Source: Alphaproteobacteria bacterium
GTDB lineage: Bacteria; Pseudomonadota; Alphaproteobacteria; Micavibrionales; Micavibrionaceae
DNA length: 64,000 bases
Assembly (NCBI GenBank): GCA_020442475.1
Contig: JAGRKA010000005.1
Location: 1 to 64,000, forward strand
Reading direction: 5' to 3'
Part shown: positions 8,640 to 17,948 of the stretch, one piece after another
Position numbering within the stretch: position 1 is the stretch's first letter
How the letters are laid out: each line of letters begins with the position of its first letter
Translations under genes and position numbers: made by a program
Notes under the pieces: model-generated
What the model saw: only the letters and a program-made list of their open reading frames with translations
Databases searched by the model: none
What the model was told of the DNA's origin: nothing

Positions 8640-9481
8640 CCGGGACGACAGCTTTTATCAAAGCCGCTGTGATCGGCCACCCTGTTGCGCACAGCAAATC
8701 TCCTCTGATCCATAATCACTGGATCAATCAATACCGACTGGCCGGTCACTATGATGCGATCGATATCCCGCCGGACCAGCTTGCAAACGGGATCGAGGGG
8801 CTGATCAGTGAAGGCTATGCGGGCTTTAACTTCACAATCCCGCACAAAGAAAGAGCCTGCGATTTGTGCGATGAGCTGGACGAGGCTGCGCGGCTGATCG
8901 GGGCGGTTAACACAATGCAGATCAAAGAGGGGCGCCGGATTGGAATGAATACGGACGCATTCGGCTTTATTACGAACATCAAAACGGCGCGGCCCGGCTT
9001 CATTTTTACCGGCTGCACGGCCCTTGTTCTGGGCGCTGGCGGGGCGGCACGGGCCGTTATTCAGGGGCTTTTAGAGGAGGGCGTAGCTAAAATTCTTCTG
9101 ACAAACCGCACGCGTGAAAAGGCAGAGATGCTGGCCACAGTTCCGCAAATAGAAATCTTCGACTGGGAAGACCGCCATGACAGGCTGGGCGAGGCCGATC
9201 TTCTGATCAATACGACATCTCTGGGGATGAGCGGGCAGCCCGTGCTGGATCTGCGTCTGGCCCTTTTGCCGAAAAGGGCGCTCGTAACCGATATCGTTTA
9301 CGCGCCCCTGCACACCGATCTTCTAAAAAAGGCAGAGACGCAAGGAAATCAAACGGTCACAGGGATCGGCATGCTGCTTCATCAGGCACGGCCCGCCTTT
9401 CAAGCCTGGTTCGGGGTTATGCCGGATGTTACGCCAGCGCTGGAAAAACTTATCCTTGGGACTGCGGACCCTGCACTATGA
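8636..9481 (+). CDS. aroE: Shikimate 5-dehydrogenase (NADP+)
   Basis: Reduces 3-dehydroshikimate to shikimate in the chorismate pathway. The ATG at 8636, overlapping the maf stop (ATGA), is chosen although the frame is open further upstream. The 281-residue protein has the substrate-binding motif HSKSPLIHN (19-27), NFTIPHKE with the catalytic lysine, NTDAFGF, the dinucleotide-binding loop LGAGGAARAV, the NRTREKA segment typical of NADP-specific AroE, and DIVYAPLHTDLL. Its stop overlaps coaE by four bases. Confidence 0.96.
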   Translation: MTGTTAFIKAAVIGHPVAHSKSPLIHNHWINQYRLAGHYDAIDIPPDQLANGIEGLISEGYAGFNFTIPHKERACDLCDELDEAARLIGAVNTMQIKEGRRIGMNTDAFGFITNIKTARPGFIFTGCTALVLGAGGAARAVIQGLLEEGVAKILLTNRTREKAEMLATVPQIEIFDWEDRHDRLGEADLLINTTSLGMSGQPVLDLRLALLPKRALVTDIVYAPLHTDLLKKAETQGNQTVTGIGMLLHQARPAFQAWFGVMPDVTPALEKLILGTADPAL

Positions 9482-10104
9482 TTATTATTGGGCTGACAGG
9501 TTCTATCGCCATGGGAAAATCCACCGCCGCCGCCGCGCTGGAGCGGCTCGGCGTACCCGTCCATGATGCGGATGCGGAAGTTCATACACTCCTGAAACCG
9601 GGCAGCGAAGCCTATCCGGCTTTGATCGCCGCCTTTCCCTATTTCAGCTATCCGTTTATTTATACGCGGAGCAAGCGGGGTGGAGCCGGTATTATCGACC
9701 GCGGAGCGCTTGGCCGTCTGGCTTTTTCCAAGGATAAGGAGCGCGAAAAGCTCGAATCCGTTCTTCACCCTTACGTCCGGGCCGCACAAAACCGCTTTGT
9801 TCGGGCGGAGGAAAAAGCCGGGCGGGCCCTCGTAGCGCTCGATATCCCGCTTCTGTTCGAAACCGGTGCGGACAGCCGGGTTGATGTAACCATCACTGTC
9901 ACAGCCCCCTCTTTTTTACAAGAGGCGCGGGCCATGAAACGCCCCGGCATGAGTGTATCCAAGCTCGCCGCGATCCTGCGCCGCCAGATGCCGGACGGAG
10001 AAAAACGCGCGCGGGCCGATTATATCGTGCATTCCGGGCTGGGCCGCGCTTATATGGTGAAAGAACTCAAAGCGATCGTAAAGGAGCTGGAGCGTCATGC
10101 GTGA
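9478..10104 (+). CDS. coaE: Dephospho-CoA kinase
   Basis: Phosphorylates the 3'-hydroxyl of dephospho-CoA, the last step of coenzyme A synthesis. The 208-residue protein begins MIIIGLTGSIAMGKST, a P-loop at residues 5-16. It then shows HDADAEVH, the IDRGALGRLAF block, and DIPLLFETG, all characteristic of CoaE. The start overlaps aroE by ATGA and the C-terminus overlaps the start of dnaQ by 8 bases, extending the coupled run. Confidence 0.96.
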   Translation: MIIIGLTGSIAMGKSTAAAALERLGVPVHDADAEVHTLLKPGSEAYPALIAAFPYFSYPFIYTRSKRGGAGIIDRGALGRLAFSKDKEREKLESVLHPYVRAAQNRFVRAEEKAGRALVALDIPLLFETGADSRVDVTITVTAPSFLQEARAMKRPGMSVSKLAAILRRQMPDGEKRARADYIVHSGLGRAYMVKELKAIVKELERHA

Positions 10105-10792
10105 AATCGTACTGGATACCGAAACGACCGGCATGGACCCACAAGACGGGCACCGGATCATCGAAATCGGCTGTGTCGAGCTGGTCAACCACCTGCCCAG
10201 CGGGAACGTTCTCCAGCTCTACATCAATCCGGAGCGCGAAATTCCGCCCGAAGCCACCGCTGTTCACGGCATCACCGACGAATTCGTCCGGGGTAAGCCC
10301 GTTTTCTCGCAAGTCTATGGCGAGTTCATGGAATTTATTAAAGATGCGAAACTTGTCATTCATAATGCCGAGTTCGATATGAAATTCATTAACTGGGAGT
10401 TGCGTCAGGTCGGCCACGAGCCGGTGCCGTGGAACCGTGTCTGCGATACGCTGGCTATGGCCCGCAAGAAATTTCCCGGCTCGCCCGCCAATTTGGATGC
10501 GCTGTGCCGCCGGTTCGGCATTGACAATACAGAGCGGACCTATCACGGCGCGCTTTTGGACTCCGAACTTCTGGCTGAGGTCTATCTGGAACTGCTCGGA
10601 GGCCGCCAACACGGGCTTTCCCTGTCTACACAAAACGGCTCCGGGGATGCCCAAGGCCAAAACGGCGCGCAAAAGATCGCCCGCGCAAAGCGTGAACCTC
10701 GGCCGCATGCCCCCTCACAAGCGGAAGAAGAGGCCCATGCCGCCCTGCTGGAAAAACTCGGGGAAAAGGCGCTTTGGGCCAAGCGGGGATGA
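10097..10792 (+). CDS. dnaQ: DNA polymerase III epsilon subunit, 3'-5' proofreading exonuclease
   Basis: Proofreading subunit of the replicative polymerase. The 231-residue protein has DEDDh exonuclease motifs: Exo I VLDTETTG (5-12), Exo II IHNAEFDMKFIN, and Exo III YHGALLDSELLAEVY. A hydrophilic C-terminal tail follows that contacts the polymerase in homologues. It ends the ppsR-dnaQ run and is followed by two GC-rich hairpins that separate it from the convergent ilvC. Confidence 0.96.
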   Translation: MREIVLDTETTGMDPQDGHRIIEIGCVELVNHLPSGNVLQLYINPEREIPPEATAVHGITDEFVRGKPVFSQVYGEFMEFIKDAKLVIHNAEFDMKFINWELRQVGHEPVPWNRVCDTLAMARKKFPGSPANLDALCRRFGIDNTERTYHGALLDSELLAEVYLELLGGRQHGLSLSTQNGSGDAQGQNGAQKIARAKREPRPHAPSQAEEEAHAALLEKLGEKALWAKRG

Positions 10793-10845
10793 TACCGTAT
10801 AGCCTGCCCAAAATAAATTGATTCAAAATTCATGCCTTTTTGCTT

Positions 10846-10905
10846 TCCCCGCGCACGCGGGGATCTTTTGAAATCATATACTTAAGGCCCCCGCTTTCGC
10901 GGGGG
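10846..10905. terminator. Double hairpin terminator between convergent dnaQ and ilvC
   Basis: Two strong hairpins lie downstream of dnaQ. The first is TCCCCGCG/CGCGGGGA (10846-10863), followed by TCTTTT. The second is CCCCCGC-TTTC-GCGGGGG (10888-10905), followed by an AT-rich stretch. The first looks like an intrinsic terminator for dnaQ. Both could work for transcription from either side. Confidence 0.65.
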
Positions 10906-10911
10906 AGGCAT

Positions 10912-11111
10912 AATCATTTTAAAATGGTTAGGTGATATAAATATTTATAGCAAATCTCAAAAATATAGATACAGCGCCATATCCGCAGCTTTTCTGTGCC
11001 GGTAGAAACTCTTGGCGGCGGAGACCCACAAAGAGCGCCGCTTTCAACGACTCACTTATGGATCCCGTTCGCAAAGGCACGGGCGGGCATAGAGCCATAT
11101 AAGTCGAGACT
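10912..11111 (-). other. Intergenic region with possible structured RNA at the 3' side of ilvC
   Basis: No reading frame here is convincing. Read on the minus strand, directly after the ilvC stop, several stems can be drawn. CGACT...AGTCG plus ATGG...CCAT enclose a CCCGT...ACGGG hairpin (about 11037-11105). A GCGGCG...CGCCGC hairpin follows (about 11010-11040). This could be a 3'UTR structure or a small RNA released from it. I do not recognise an RNA family. Confidence 0.3.
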
Positions 11112-12203
<1,092 letters not shown>

Positions 12204-12285
12204 TCAAAAATAATCTAACCGTCCGCGCATAAAACAGATTTTCAGCGCGGAAATCAAGGAAATCTTGATGATTGGCCCTTCGGGT

Positions 12286-13533
12286 TTATTTTCCGGAGGT
12301 TCTGATGATGATTTCACTCTCCAGCGTTTTGTGGACCGGGCATTTATTTGCGATTTCGATCAGCCTGCTTCGCTGTTCCTGCGTAAGCTTATCGCCCTGT
12401 ATGGTAATTTCACGCGAAAATTGATCGAGCTTTCCGTCGCGTGTTTCGCAGCTTTCACACTCTTCGGCGTGGATTTTCTCGTGTGTCAGGCGGACCTCGA
12501 TCCCTTCCAGCGGCAGTTTTTTATGGTCTGCGTACATTTTGAGGGTCATTGACGTGCAGGCGCCAAGTGACGACAGGAGCAAGCTATAAGGGTCTGGTCC
12601 CGTATCGCCGCCGCCGTAACTTTCGGGTTCGTCGGCAAAAAAGGTGTGTTTCCCGGCCTGTATGCGCTGCCGGAATTTGCTTTCCCCGGTCCATGTGACG
12701 GTGACTGTACCGGCCTCCACGTTTGCAGGCGGCTCTGTTGCGGTTTTTTCGTCTTCGCTCTGCGAGTTTTCTTCGCTGCCTATATAACGGCCCGCCCATG
12801 CGGCGATGACCTGCCCGGCATAACGCGCATGCTCTTTGTTTCCGAGCAGGTGGTCCGCATCGTCCAGGGACACAAAGCTCTTCGGATGTTTGGCCAACCG
12901 GAAAATATGCTCCGCATTTTCGATGCCGACCGTCGGGTCGAGAGGGGCGTGCATGACCAGCAGCGGGCGTTTAAGCGTCCGGATCGCTGCGTCTGTATTT
13001 TGTGATTCCGCATCGTCGATAAATTGCTTTTGGATCCGGAAAGGGCGTCCGTCAAGGCAGACTTCCGCCTCACCGTGTTTGAGGATGTCTTCCCGCCTGT
13101 CCTTAAAATGCTCGACGATATGGGCGGAGCTGGCCGGGGCGGCGATCGTGACAACGGCTTTTACCTCGCCGGGCATTTGTGCGGCGGCGACGAGCGTCGC
13201 CAGCCCGCCCAGAGAGTGCCCGATCATCAGGGCCGGGGCCTGCAGATGTTCGCGCATGAAATTTGCGGCGCAGATCAGGTCTTTGATGTTGGATGTAAAA
13301 TTTGTGTTGGCGAAATCGCCGTTGCTCGCGCCCAGTCCGGTGAAATCGAACCGCAGGACGGCGATGCCTCGTTGTGTCAGTGTTTTGGCAATATACGAGG
13401 CCGCGAGGATATCTTTCGAGCAGGTGAAGCAATGCGCGAAAAGGGCGTAGGCTTTCGGTTCTCCGGACGATGGCAGATCAAGCCGGGCGGCCAGAGTTTC
13501 GCCGTGCGTACCTGTAAATTCGATTTTTTGCAT
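12286..13533 (-). CDS. Bifunctional alpha/beta hydrolase - OsmC fusion protein
   Basis: A natural two-domain fusion of 415 residues. The N-terminal part (about 1-250) is an alpha/beta hydrolase with the nucleophile elbow GHSLGG (105-110, Ser107), the LFAHCFTCSKD segment, and a late Asp and His (APLDPTVG, DADHLL). The C-terminal part (about 275-415) is an OsmC/Ohr-like domain. It has its two conserved cysteines in LGACTSM (Cys326) and KCPVHKTLES (Cys398), which act as the peroxidatic and resolving thiols in OsmC. The fusion is a known family; the substrate of the hydrolase is not known. A role in handling organic peroxides of esters or lipids is an inference from the domains. Confidence 0.9.
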   Translation of the reverse strand: MQKIEFTGTHGETLAARLDLPSSGEPKAYALFAHCFTCSKDILAASYIAKTLTQRGIAVLRFDFTGLGASNGDFANTNFTSNIKDLICAANFMREHLQAPALMIGHSLGGLATLVAAAQMPGEVKAVVTIAAPASSAHIVEHFKDRREDILKHGEAEVCLDGRPFRIQKQFIDDAESQNTDAAIRTLKRPLLVMHAPLDPTVGIENAEHIFRLAKHPKSFVSLDDADHLLGNKEHARYAGQVIAAWAGRYIGSEENSQSEDEKTATEPPANVEAGTVTVTWTGESKFRQRIQAGKHTFFADEPESYGGGDTGPDPYSLLLSSLGACTSMTLKMYADHKKLPLEGIEVRLTHEKIHAEECESCETRDGKLDQFSREITIQGDKLTQEQRSRLIEIANKCPVHKTLESEIIIRTSGK

Positions 13534-13608
13534 GGGGCGGACTCCTTTATGGCCGGTTGCAGATCGAGAGGGTGATCCGCCCTATATTCGCCGTAACCGG
13601 TGTGAAGG

Positions 13609-14043
13609 TTACCGGTTCATGGCCTGATCGACCGCTTCCGTCAGTTTGAGATGATCCTGAAAGGAACCCAGAATCTTGTCGCCTTCCTTGCCGTAGACCT
13701 TCTCGCCTATACGAAGCTGGTAGAGCGAAGCCTTGTGGCTAAGATGCCCGATGGAAAATTCTTCTGCGAAAATGCACTGGTAATCCGTTTCATTTTCATA
13801 CCAGCCGTCAGTTTCCAGAACTTTAACGGTCACCTCGCGGTATCCTTTGCCCAATCCCGGCGCATCGCGATAGGTTTTATCCCGGATTTCACCGATCTTA
13901 AAACCATCCTCGATGAAGATTTCTGCACCCGCAAGACATCCGCGGGCCAGCCGCGCATCGGCCTGCTCCCGGCTCACACATCCGGTGAGGGAAACTGAAA
14001 CGGCAAGCAACAATAACGGAATCGTTTTTATTTTGCTGATCAT
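13609..14043 (-). CDS. Small predicted lipoprotein, unknown function
   Basis: A 144-residue protein with a lipoprotein signal peptide. A short basic start (MISKIK) is followed by a hydrophobic run and the lipobox LTGC, with the lipidated cysteine at position 22. The mature part is hydrophilic with two further cysteines (GCLAG, YQCIF) that could form a disulfide. No known domain was recognised. It is transcribed in the same direction as its neighbours but with gaps of 75 bases on each side, so it may be a separate unit. Confidence 0.7.
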   Translation of the reverse strand: MISKIKTIPLLLLAVSVSLTGCVSREQADARLARGCLAGAEIFIEDGFKIGEIRDKTYRDAPGLGKGYREVTVKVLETDGWYENETDYQCIFAEEFSIGHLSHKASLYQLRIGEKVYGKEGDKILGSFQDHLKLTEAVDQAMNR

Positions 14044-14118
14044 GGCATATAAAATCCTACAAATCCGGCGGTAAATCCACCTGTTTTTTTAAGAACTGTC
14101 GAGGATACGGTCGGAGTT

Positions 14119-15774
14119 CTAAGGATTAAAGCGGAGCGGGGGTTGGCCGGGCAGCCCGAGCAGGAAATTCTCAGCATTCGAAGCCTGAGAAGGTTGATCA
14201 TTATGTGGCTGATCCTCCAGTTTTTCCTGCCGTTTTTCTACGAACAGGTCCGTAACATCGTCTTCCGGGATCGCATCCGGGCCGACATAGAAGGCGGGCG
14301 TGCCGTTCGGCCCTTCAATCCAGTAGCCCAGCACACTGCTGTCGCCGACATCCTGCCCGGCATCGCTATGGGTGACAAGCTGGACGCTAAAGCCGTCCTT
14401 AAGCGCATTTCTTAAGGACCGAGAATCAAGCTCTGTCCGTTTATCATGTATGATCTCAGTTCCGTTCATCCGCAGGCGGTAAGCGGAAAATTGATCGGCG
14501 AAACTGAATAAATCTCTGCCCCGGTGATCTGTGACTTTTAACGTATCCTTGTCCAGTTTGGCCTCTATGGCCTTGCCATAGTCGAAAATTCCCTTCTGTT
14601 CGTCGGCGTCAATTTTCCCGGCTTTGAAAATAAGTGTCGCATTCGTATTGGTCGGCACCAGATCGGCCTTCTTCTTATCCAAGCGTGCCGGAATATAGTC
14701 GGATTTAAGCGTAATGCCGTCTTGCTGCATCGCATATTTCATGAGCTGGTCGGAAAATTGGTGGGCATTGTGAACCGCAGGTTTGGGTGGGTTTACATCA
14801 TGATTGCCGACTACAAGTTCCGCAGCGTAAAGCACGAAATTCTTTCGGTCCTCCGGCTTCTCGAATTCGATGAAACCCTCATCCACCCATTTTTGGACGA
14901 TCATCTCGTTAAAGCCGCTTTTTTCAAAGACCGGGCCGGGCGCATTGCTGCGCGTCAGTTCGTGACGCCGCGCATAGTCTCCGGTGCTCATCATAAAGTC
15001 CCGGAGCCGTTCTGAATTTGCCGTCGGCGGCTTGAAGATGTTGAGCGTTTCATAAGGGTCTTTCTTGTTATAATCAACGCCCCAGAAATGCGCATAGCTG
15101 ACCGGCCCGCCGTCACGCATTAATGCCCATGCGCCTTGAAAGACCCGTTTTTCCGCGTTTTGCTGGTTCACATAGTCTGGATTTGCGTCCGGGTCCGCAT
15201 TCGCGCCGAACAGGCGCTGGAACCAGGACATGGCTCCGCCGAAACCCATCTGGTTGAATATGCCTGTAAGCTGTTCAAGCCCTTGCCCCATCGGTGAAGA
15301 TGTCGCGTAATTCGGGTTGTTGCCATTCGCATCCTGCGCCATCAGCAAAGCAAAGAGGCTATCCTCCTTGCTCATATTGTCCCGCGCGGCCTTCATCTTT
15401 GCCGCGAAATCGTCCTTATCCGTTGCCCCGGTGATAAGTGCACGGAGCTTGTTTTTCGCCTCATCCGCGATCTCGTAATCCGCGTTACGCTGGAGAAGGG
15501 CAAACCCCTCGACCAGCCTGTCTGCGACGGCGGCTTTCAGGCTCTCATTGTCGGTCGGCTGTCCTGCGGCCTCGGCCTCTCTTTTCGCCCGTTTCAACTG
15601 CGTATCAAAAAAGCGGGATGTGTGCAGACCGAGCGTCCGCTCGTTTTCTGCGGCATTTTCGCTTGTTTTGCCTGTGAAATAACCAAGGAAGATACGGGCG
15701 TCGTCCCGAAGACGATGCTGCTCAGGACTTAAAGCTTGTGGATTTTGCGTAGAGGAGGCAACTGGACCGCCCAT
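14119..15774 (-). CDS. Unrecognised 551-residue protein
   Basis: No family recognised. The protein has no signal peptide or membrane segment, so a cytoplasmic or non-classically exported protein is likely. The N-terminal half is helix-rich and charged (for example FDTQLKRAKREAEAAGQ); the middle is Gly/Asn/Met-rich around NQMGFGGAMSWFQRLFG. The C-terminal third has a beta-rich character (GKIDADEQKGIFDYG, SFADQFSAYRLRMNG). A run of AAAGGGTGTG lies 5 bases ahead of the ATG and resembles the leader before the acidic cargo gene at 60.4 kb. It sits alone between a lipoprotein gene and a polysaccharide operon. The even codon use makes it a convincing gene despite the lack of homologues known to me. 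Confidence 0.65.
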   Translation of the reverse strand: MGGPVASSTQNPQALSPEQHRLRDDARIFLGYFTGKTSENAAENERTLGLHTSRFFDTQLKRAKREAEAAGQPTDNESLKAAVADRLVEGFALLQRNADYEIADEAKNKLRALITGATDKDDFAAKMKAARDNMSKEDSLFALLMAQDANGNNPNYATSSPMGQGLEQLTGIFNQMGFGGAMSWFQRLFGANADPDANPDYVNQQNAEKRVFQGAWALMRDGGPVSYAHFWGVDYNKKDPYETLNIFKPPTANSERLRDFMMSTGDYARRHELTRSNAPGPVFEKSGFNEMIVQKWVDEGFIEFEKPEDRKNFVLYAAELVVGNHDVNPPKPAVHNAHQFSDQLMKYAMQQDGITLKSDYIPARLDKKKADLVPTNTNATLIFKAGKIDADEQKGIFDYGKAIEAKLDKDTLKVTDHRGRDLFSFADQFSAYRLRMNGTEIIHDKRTELDSRSLRNALKDGFSVQLVTHSDAGQDVGDSSVLGYWIEGPNGTPAFYVGPDAIPEDDVTDLFVEKRQEKLEDQPHNDQPSQASNAENFLLGLPGQPPLRFNP

Positions 15775-15938
15775 AAAAACACACCCTTTAATATATTGTT
15801 TTTATTTATTATTTTTAGCGATCTTCCCCGAAGACGGACTCCGAATGCCGCTTGTTATGACCATAGTGTGCCACAAACGTTAAAATATTACAAATTTTAG
15901 TGTTTAGAGTCTGACTGGCATAATTTGATTCAAAAAAT

Positions 15939-16021
15939 CGTCATTGCGAGGAGCGAATGCGACGAAGCAATCCAGCAATGAGACTGGATTGCCGCGCTCC
16001 CGTTGGTCGCTCGCAATGACG
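15939..16021. repeat. Dispersed-type palindromic repeat element
   Basis: An 83-base imperfect palindrome. The left arm (15939-15975) starts CGTCATTGCGAGGAGCG and ends CAATCCAG; the right arm (15984-16021) starts CTGGATTG and ends TCGCTCGCAATGACG, with an 8-base loop. This sequence type is known to me as a widespread intergenic repeat in alphaproteobacteria. Only one full copy is in the window. It lies beyond the 3' end of the polysaccharide operon and upstream of the 551-residue orphan gene. Confidence 0.75.
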
Positions 16022-16060
16022 GTATTTCACGATCATCTTATCTGACTTAGACTATAGAAG

Positions 16061-16948
16061 TCAGAGCCTGCGAATCATACGGTAATAGCGAAAACGTGAG
16101 CAGGCGAAGCAAAATCCTGCCTGCCCGTCCAGAAAGCCGAGTTTCAGCACATAACAATGGATAAAAGCGATCAGCGGCCGAAAGGGGACGGTGCGGAAAA
16201 AACGCTTCAGCCGCTCGCGTTTTGGGTCCGGATCTTGCGGCCATGCGTTCTTGCGGCTCATGGCTTGCTCCCAGCGCGCATAGCGTTCATGGCGGGCCTG
16301 CCACCCGGCTTCATCCTCATAGGCCTCATGAAGAAGCGGGGTTTGAAGCTGCCCGATCTCTTCACTCTTATAACCGGGTTTCAGGATGGGCTGGTAATGG
16401 CCTTCGATCTCTCCCATGCCTGATGCATCGAGGTCATCCACAACCGGGAAGGCCATTTTACGCCTGTCCAGCAGGGCGAGCTTATTATTTTGTAAACCGT
16501 AACGAAGTGTTTTCCCGGCAAACACATAACGCCCTTTGATGAAATACCCGGCCTTTGTCAAATCCAGTGCTTTCATTTCACGGATCAGCGCAGGCGGTAC
16601 GATCTCATCAGCATCAGGGAAAAACACGAAATCATGCGCCAGTGTCAGCGTATCAAGGCACCATTGCCGCTTTTTCGGGTAACACCCGTCCCATTGAAAA
16701 TCAACGACATGTGCGCCTGCTTGTTTTGCGATAGCGGGTGTGCCGTCCGTGCTCCCCGAATCGACGACCCAGATATCGTCAAAGCCCTCGAGCGCCTTGA
16801 GGCAGCGCTCAATCCGCGCCGCTTCATTTTTGGTCACGATAATAACGCTGATTTTTGGAAGATCTAACGCGGACGACACAGGCTTATCCCGCGCGTTTTG
16901 AAGATTTTCGAGAGGGCATCGTTCGGGAGACGGGTCTTTGATTGGCAT
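16061..16948 (-). CDS. Family 2 glycosyltransferase, WaaE/KdtX-like
   Basis: A GT-A fold glycosyltransferase of 295 residues. It has ISVIIVTKNEAARIERCL (33-50), DSGSTDGT (63-70), and the metal-binding FFPDADE (109-115). The WDGCYPKKRQWCLD segment is typical of the WaaE/KdtX-type enzymes that modify lipopolysaccharide cores or build surface glycans. The frame opens at 16954, but GGGGGAG has ideal spacing to the ATG at 16948. It overlaps the Wzz-like gene by 65 bases and is the last gene of the polysaccharide operon. The sugar donor and acceptor are unknown. Confidence 0.87.
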   Translation of the reverse strand: MPIKDPSPERCPLENLQNARDKPVSSALDLPKISVIIVTKNEAARIERCLKALEGFDDIWVVDSGSTDGTPAIAKQAGAHVVDFQWDGCYPKKRQWCLDTLTLAHDFVFFPDADEIVPPALIREMKALDLTKAGYFIKGRYVFAGKTLRYGLQNNKLALLDRRKMAFPVVDDLDASGMGEIEGHYQPILKPGYKSEEIGQLQTPLLHEAYEDEAGWQARHERYARWEQAMSRKNAWPQDPDPKRERLKRFFRTVPFRPLIAFIHCYVLKLGFLDGQAGFCFACSRFRYYRMIRRL

Positions 16949-17948
16949 TTTCATGCTCCCCCAGCCTGTACCATGTACTGAGAATTTCGCCTGTATCTTC
17001 TTCGGCTTCTGGTGTTTTTTCTGCTACCGGCTCCGGGTTTTCGGCACTCTCTATGATGGGCGTGGCTTTCCGCGTTGTCCGCAAGCCCGTTCGAAAGCCG
17101 TGCAGGATAAATCCGATCATCCCGCCTACGAAGACAAAGGCAGGAAAGACCAGCAGCTTGTCCGGCCATGTGGGTTTCAGCGAGGATGAGGGCGGCTCGA
17201 CGAGCGAAGCCGCAAAGGGCTGGTCAATCGAGACAAGCATGAGCAGCCGCTCCTGTTCCAGCAGCAAACCTGTCAAAGCGCGTTTATGCTCCGGGTGCGC
17301 AGCCTTTTGCAACGCGTCTTTCAGATAATTTGCTCGCTCCTGCGCTTCAGCTTTCAGCCGTTGACGGATAAGCCCATCCGTCAGCGCATGGGTCCGGCGC
17401 AGGAAATAAGACGCAAAACGGCGGTCGGAATGCAAGTAGCGCATCTTGCGCAAGGAGGTAGAGCCAACAGGAAGTATTTTCACACGCCGCGCGATATAGT
17501 CTGAAAGCTTTTCAGGGCTCCAGTTTTGCTCCTGCCGAATCCCTCTGAAGGTCCGCTCATAGCGCAAGCCCTTAAGGATATTGGGGTCTTCCAGCAACAG
17601 CGCCGCAACGGACGGTCCGGCATAGACCGTTTCGAAGCGGATGAATTCGGGCGCACTGCCCGCACTCATATGTTGGAGAACGTAATTCAGAGCTGAAAAA
17701 TTGCCTTCCGCCGTGACCGGAGAAAATTGCGCGCCGTTTAGAGGGGTCGCAGGTGCGATGGTCATTTCGGCCCTGTAGAAAGGCATTGCGAGTGCGGTAA
17801 AGAGGGCGGCGCTTAGAAGCCCGGCCAGTATTCCAAGAGCGATAAAGCGCCGTGCCTGTACAATATCGGCCAGAAAATCACCAAGCGTCGGGGCCTCGAG
17901 CACATAGGCTCGTTGTACCCGCTCCAGATTGTTACCCTGTCTTGTCAT
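16884..17948 (-). CDS. Wzz-like polysaccharide chain-length regulator / co-polymerase
   Basis: A 354-residue inner-membrane protein with the two-helix layout of polysaccharide co-polymerases. TM1 is at about 35-57 (ALGILAGLLSAALFTALAM), followed by a large periplasmic region with coiled-coil tendency (RLKAEAQERANYLKDALQ). TM2 is at about 270-290 (FVFVGGMIGFIL), followed by a Pro/Glu-rich cytoplasmic tail. There is no C-terminal tyrosine-kinase domain. Its start overlaps the GT4 stop by ATGA, and its gene lies between GT4 and GT2. Role in setting glycan length is inferred from topology and context. Confidence 0.75.
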   Translation of the reverse strand: MTRQGNNLERVQRAYVLEAPTLGDFLADIVQARRFIALGILAGLLSAALFTALAMPFYRAEMTIAPATPLNGAQFSPVTAEGNFSALNYVLQHMSAGSAPEFIRFETVYAGPSVAALLLEDPNILKGLRYERTFRGIRQEQNWSPEKLSDYIARRVKILPVGSTSLRKMRYLHSDRRFASYFLRRTHALTDGLIRQRLKAEAQERANYLKDALQKAAHPEHKRALTGLLLEQERLLMLVSIDQPFAASLVEPPSSSLKPTWPDKLLVFPAFVFVGGMIGFILHGFRTGLRTTRKATPIIESAENPEPVAEKTPEAEEDTGEILSTWYRLGEHENANQRPVSRTMPSRKSSKRAG

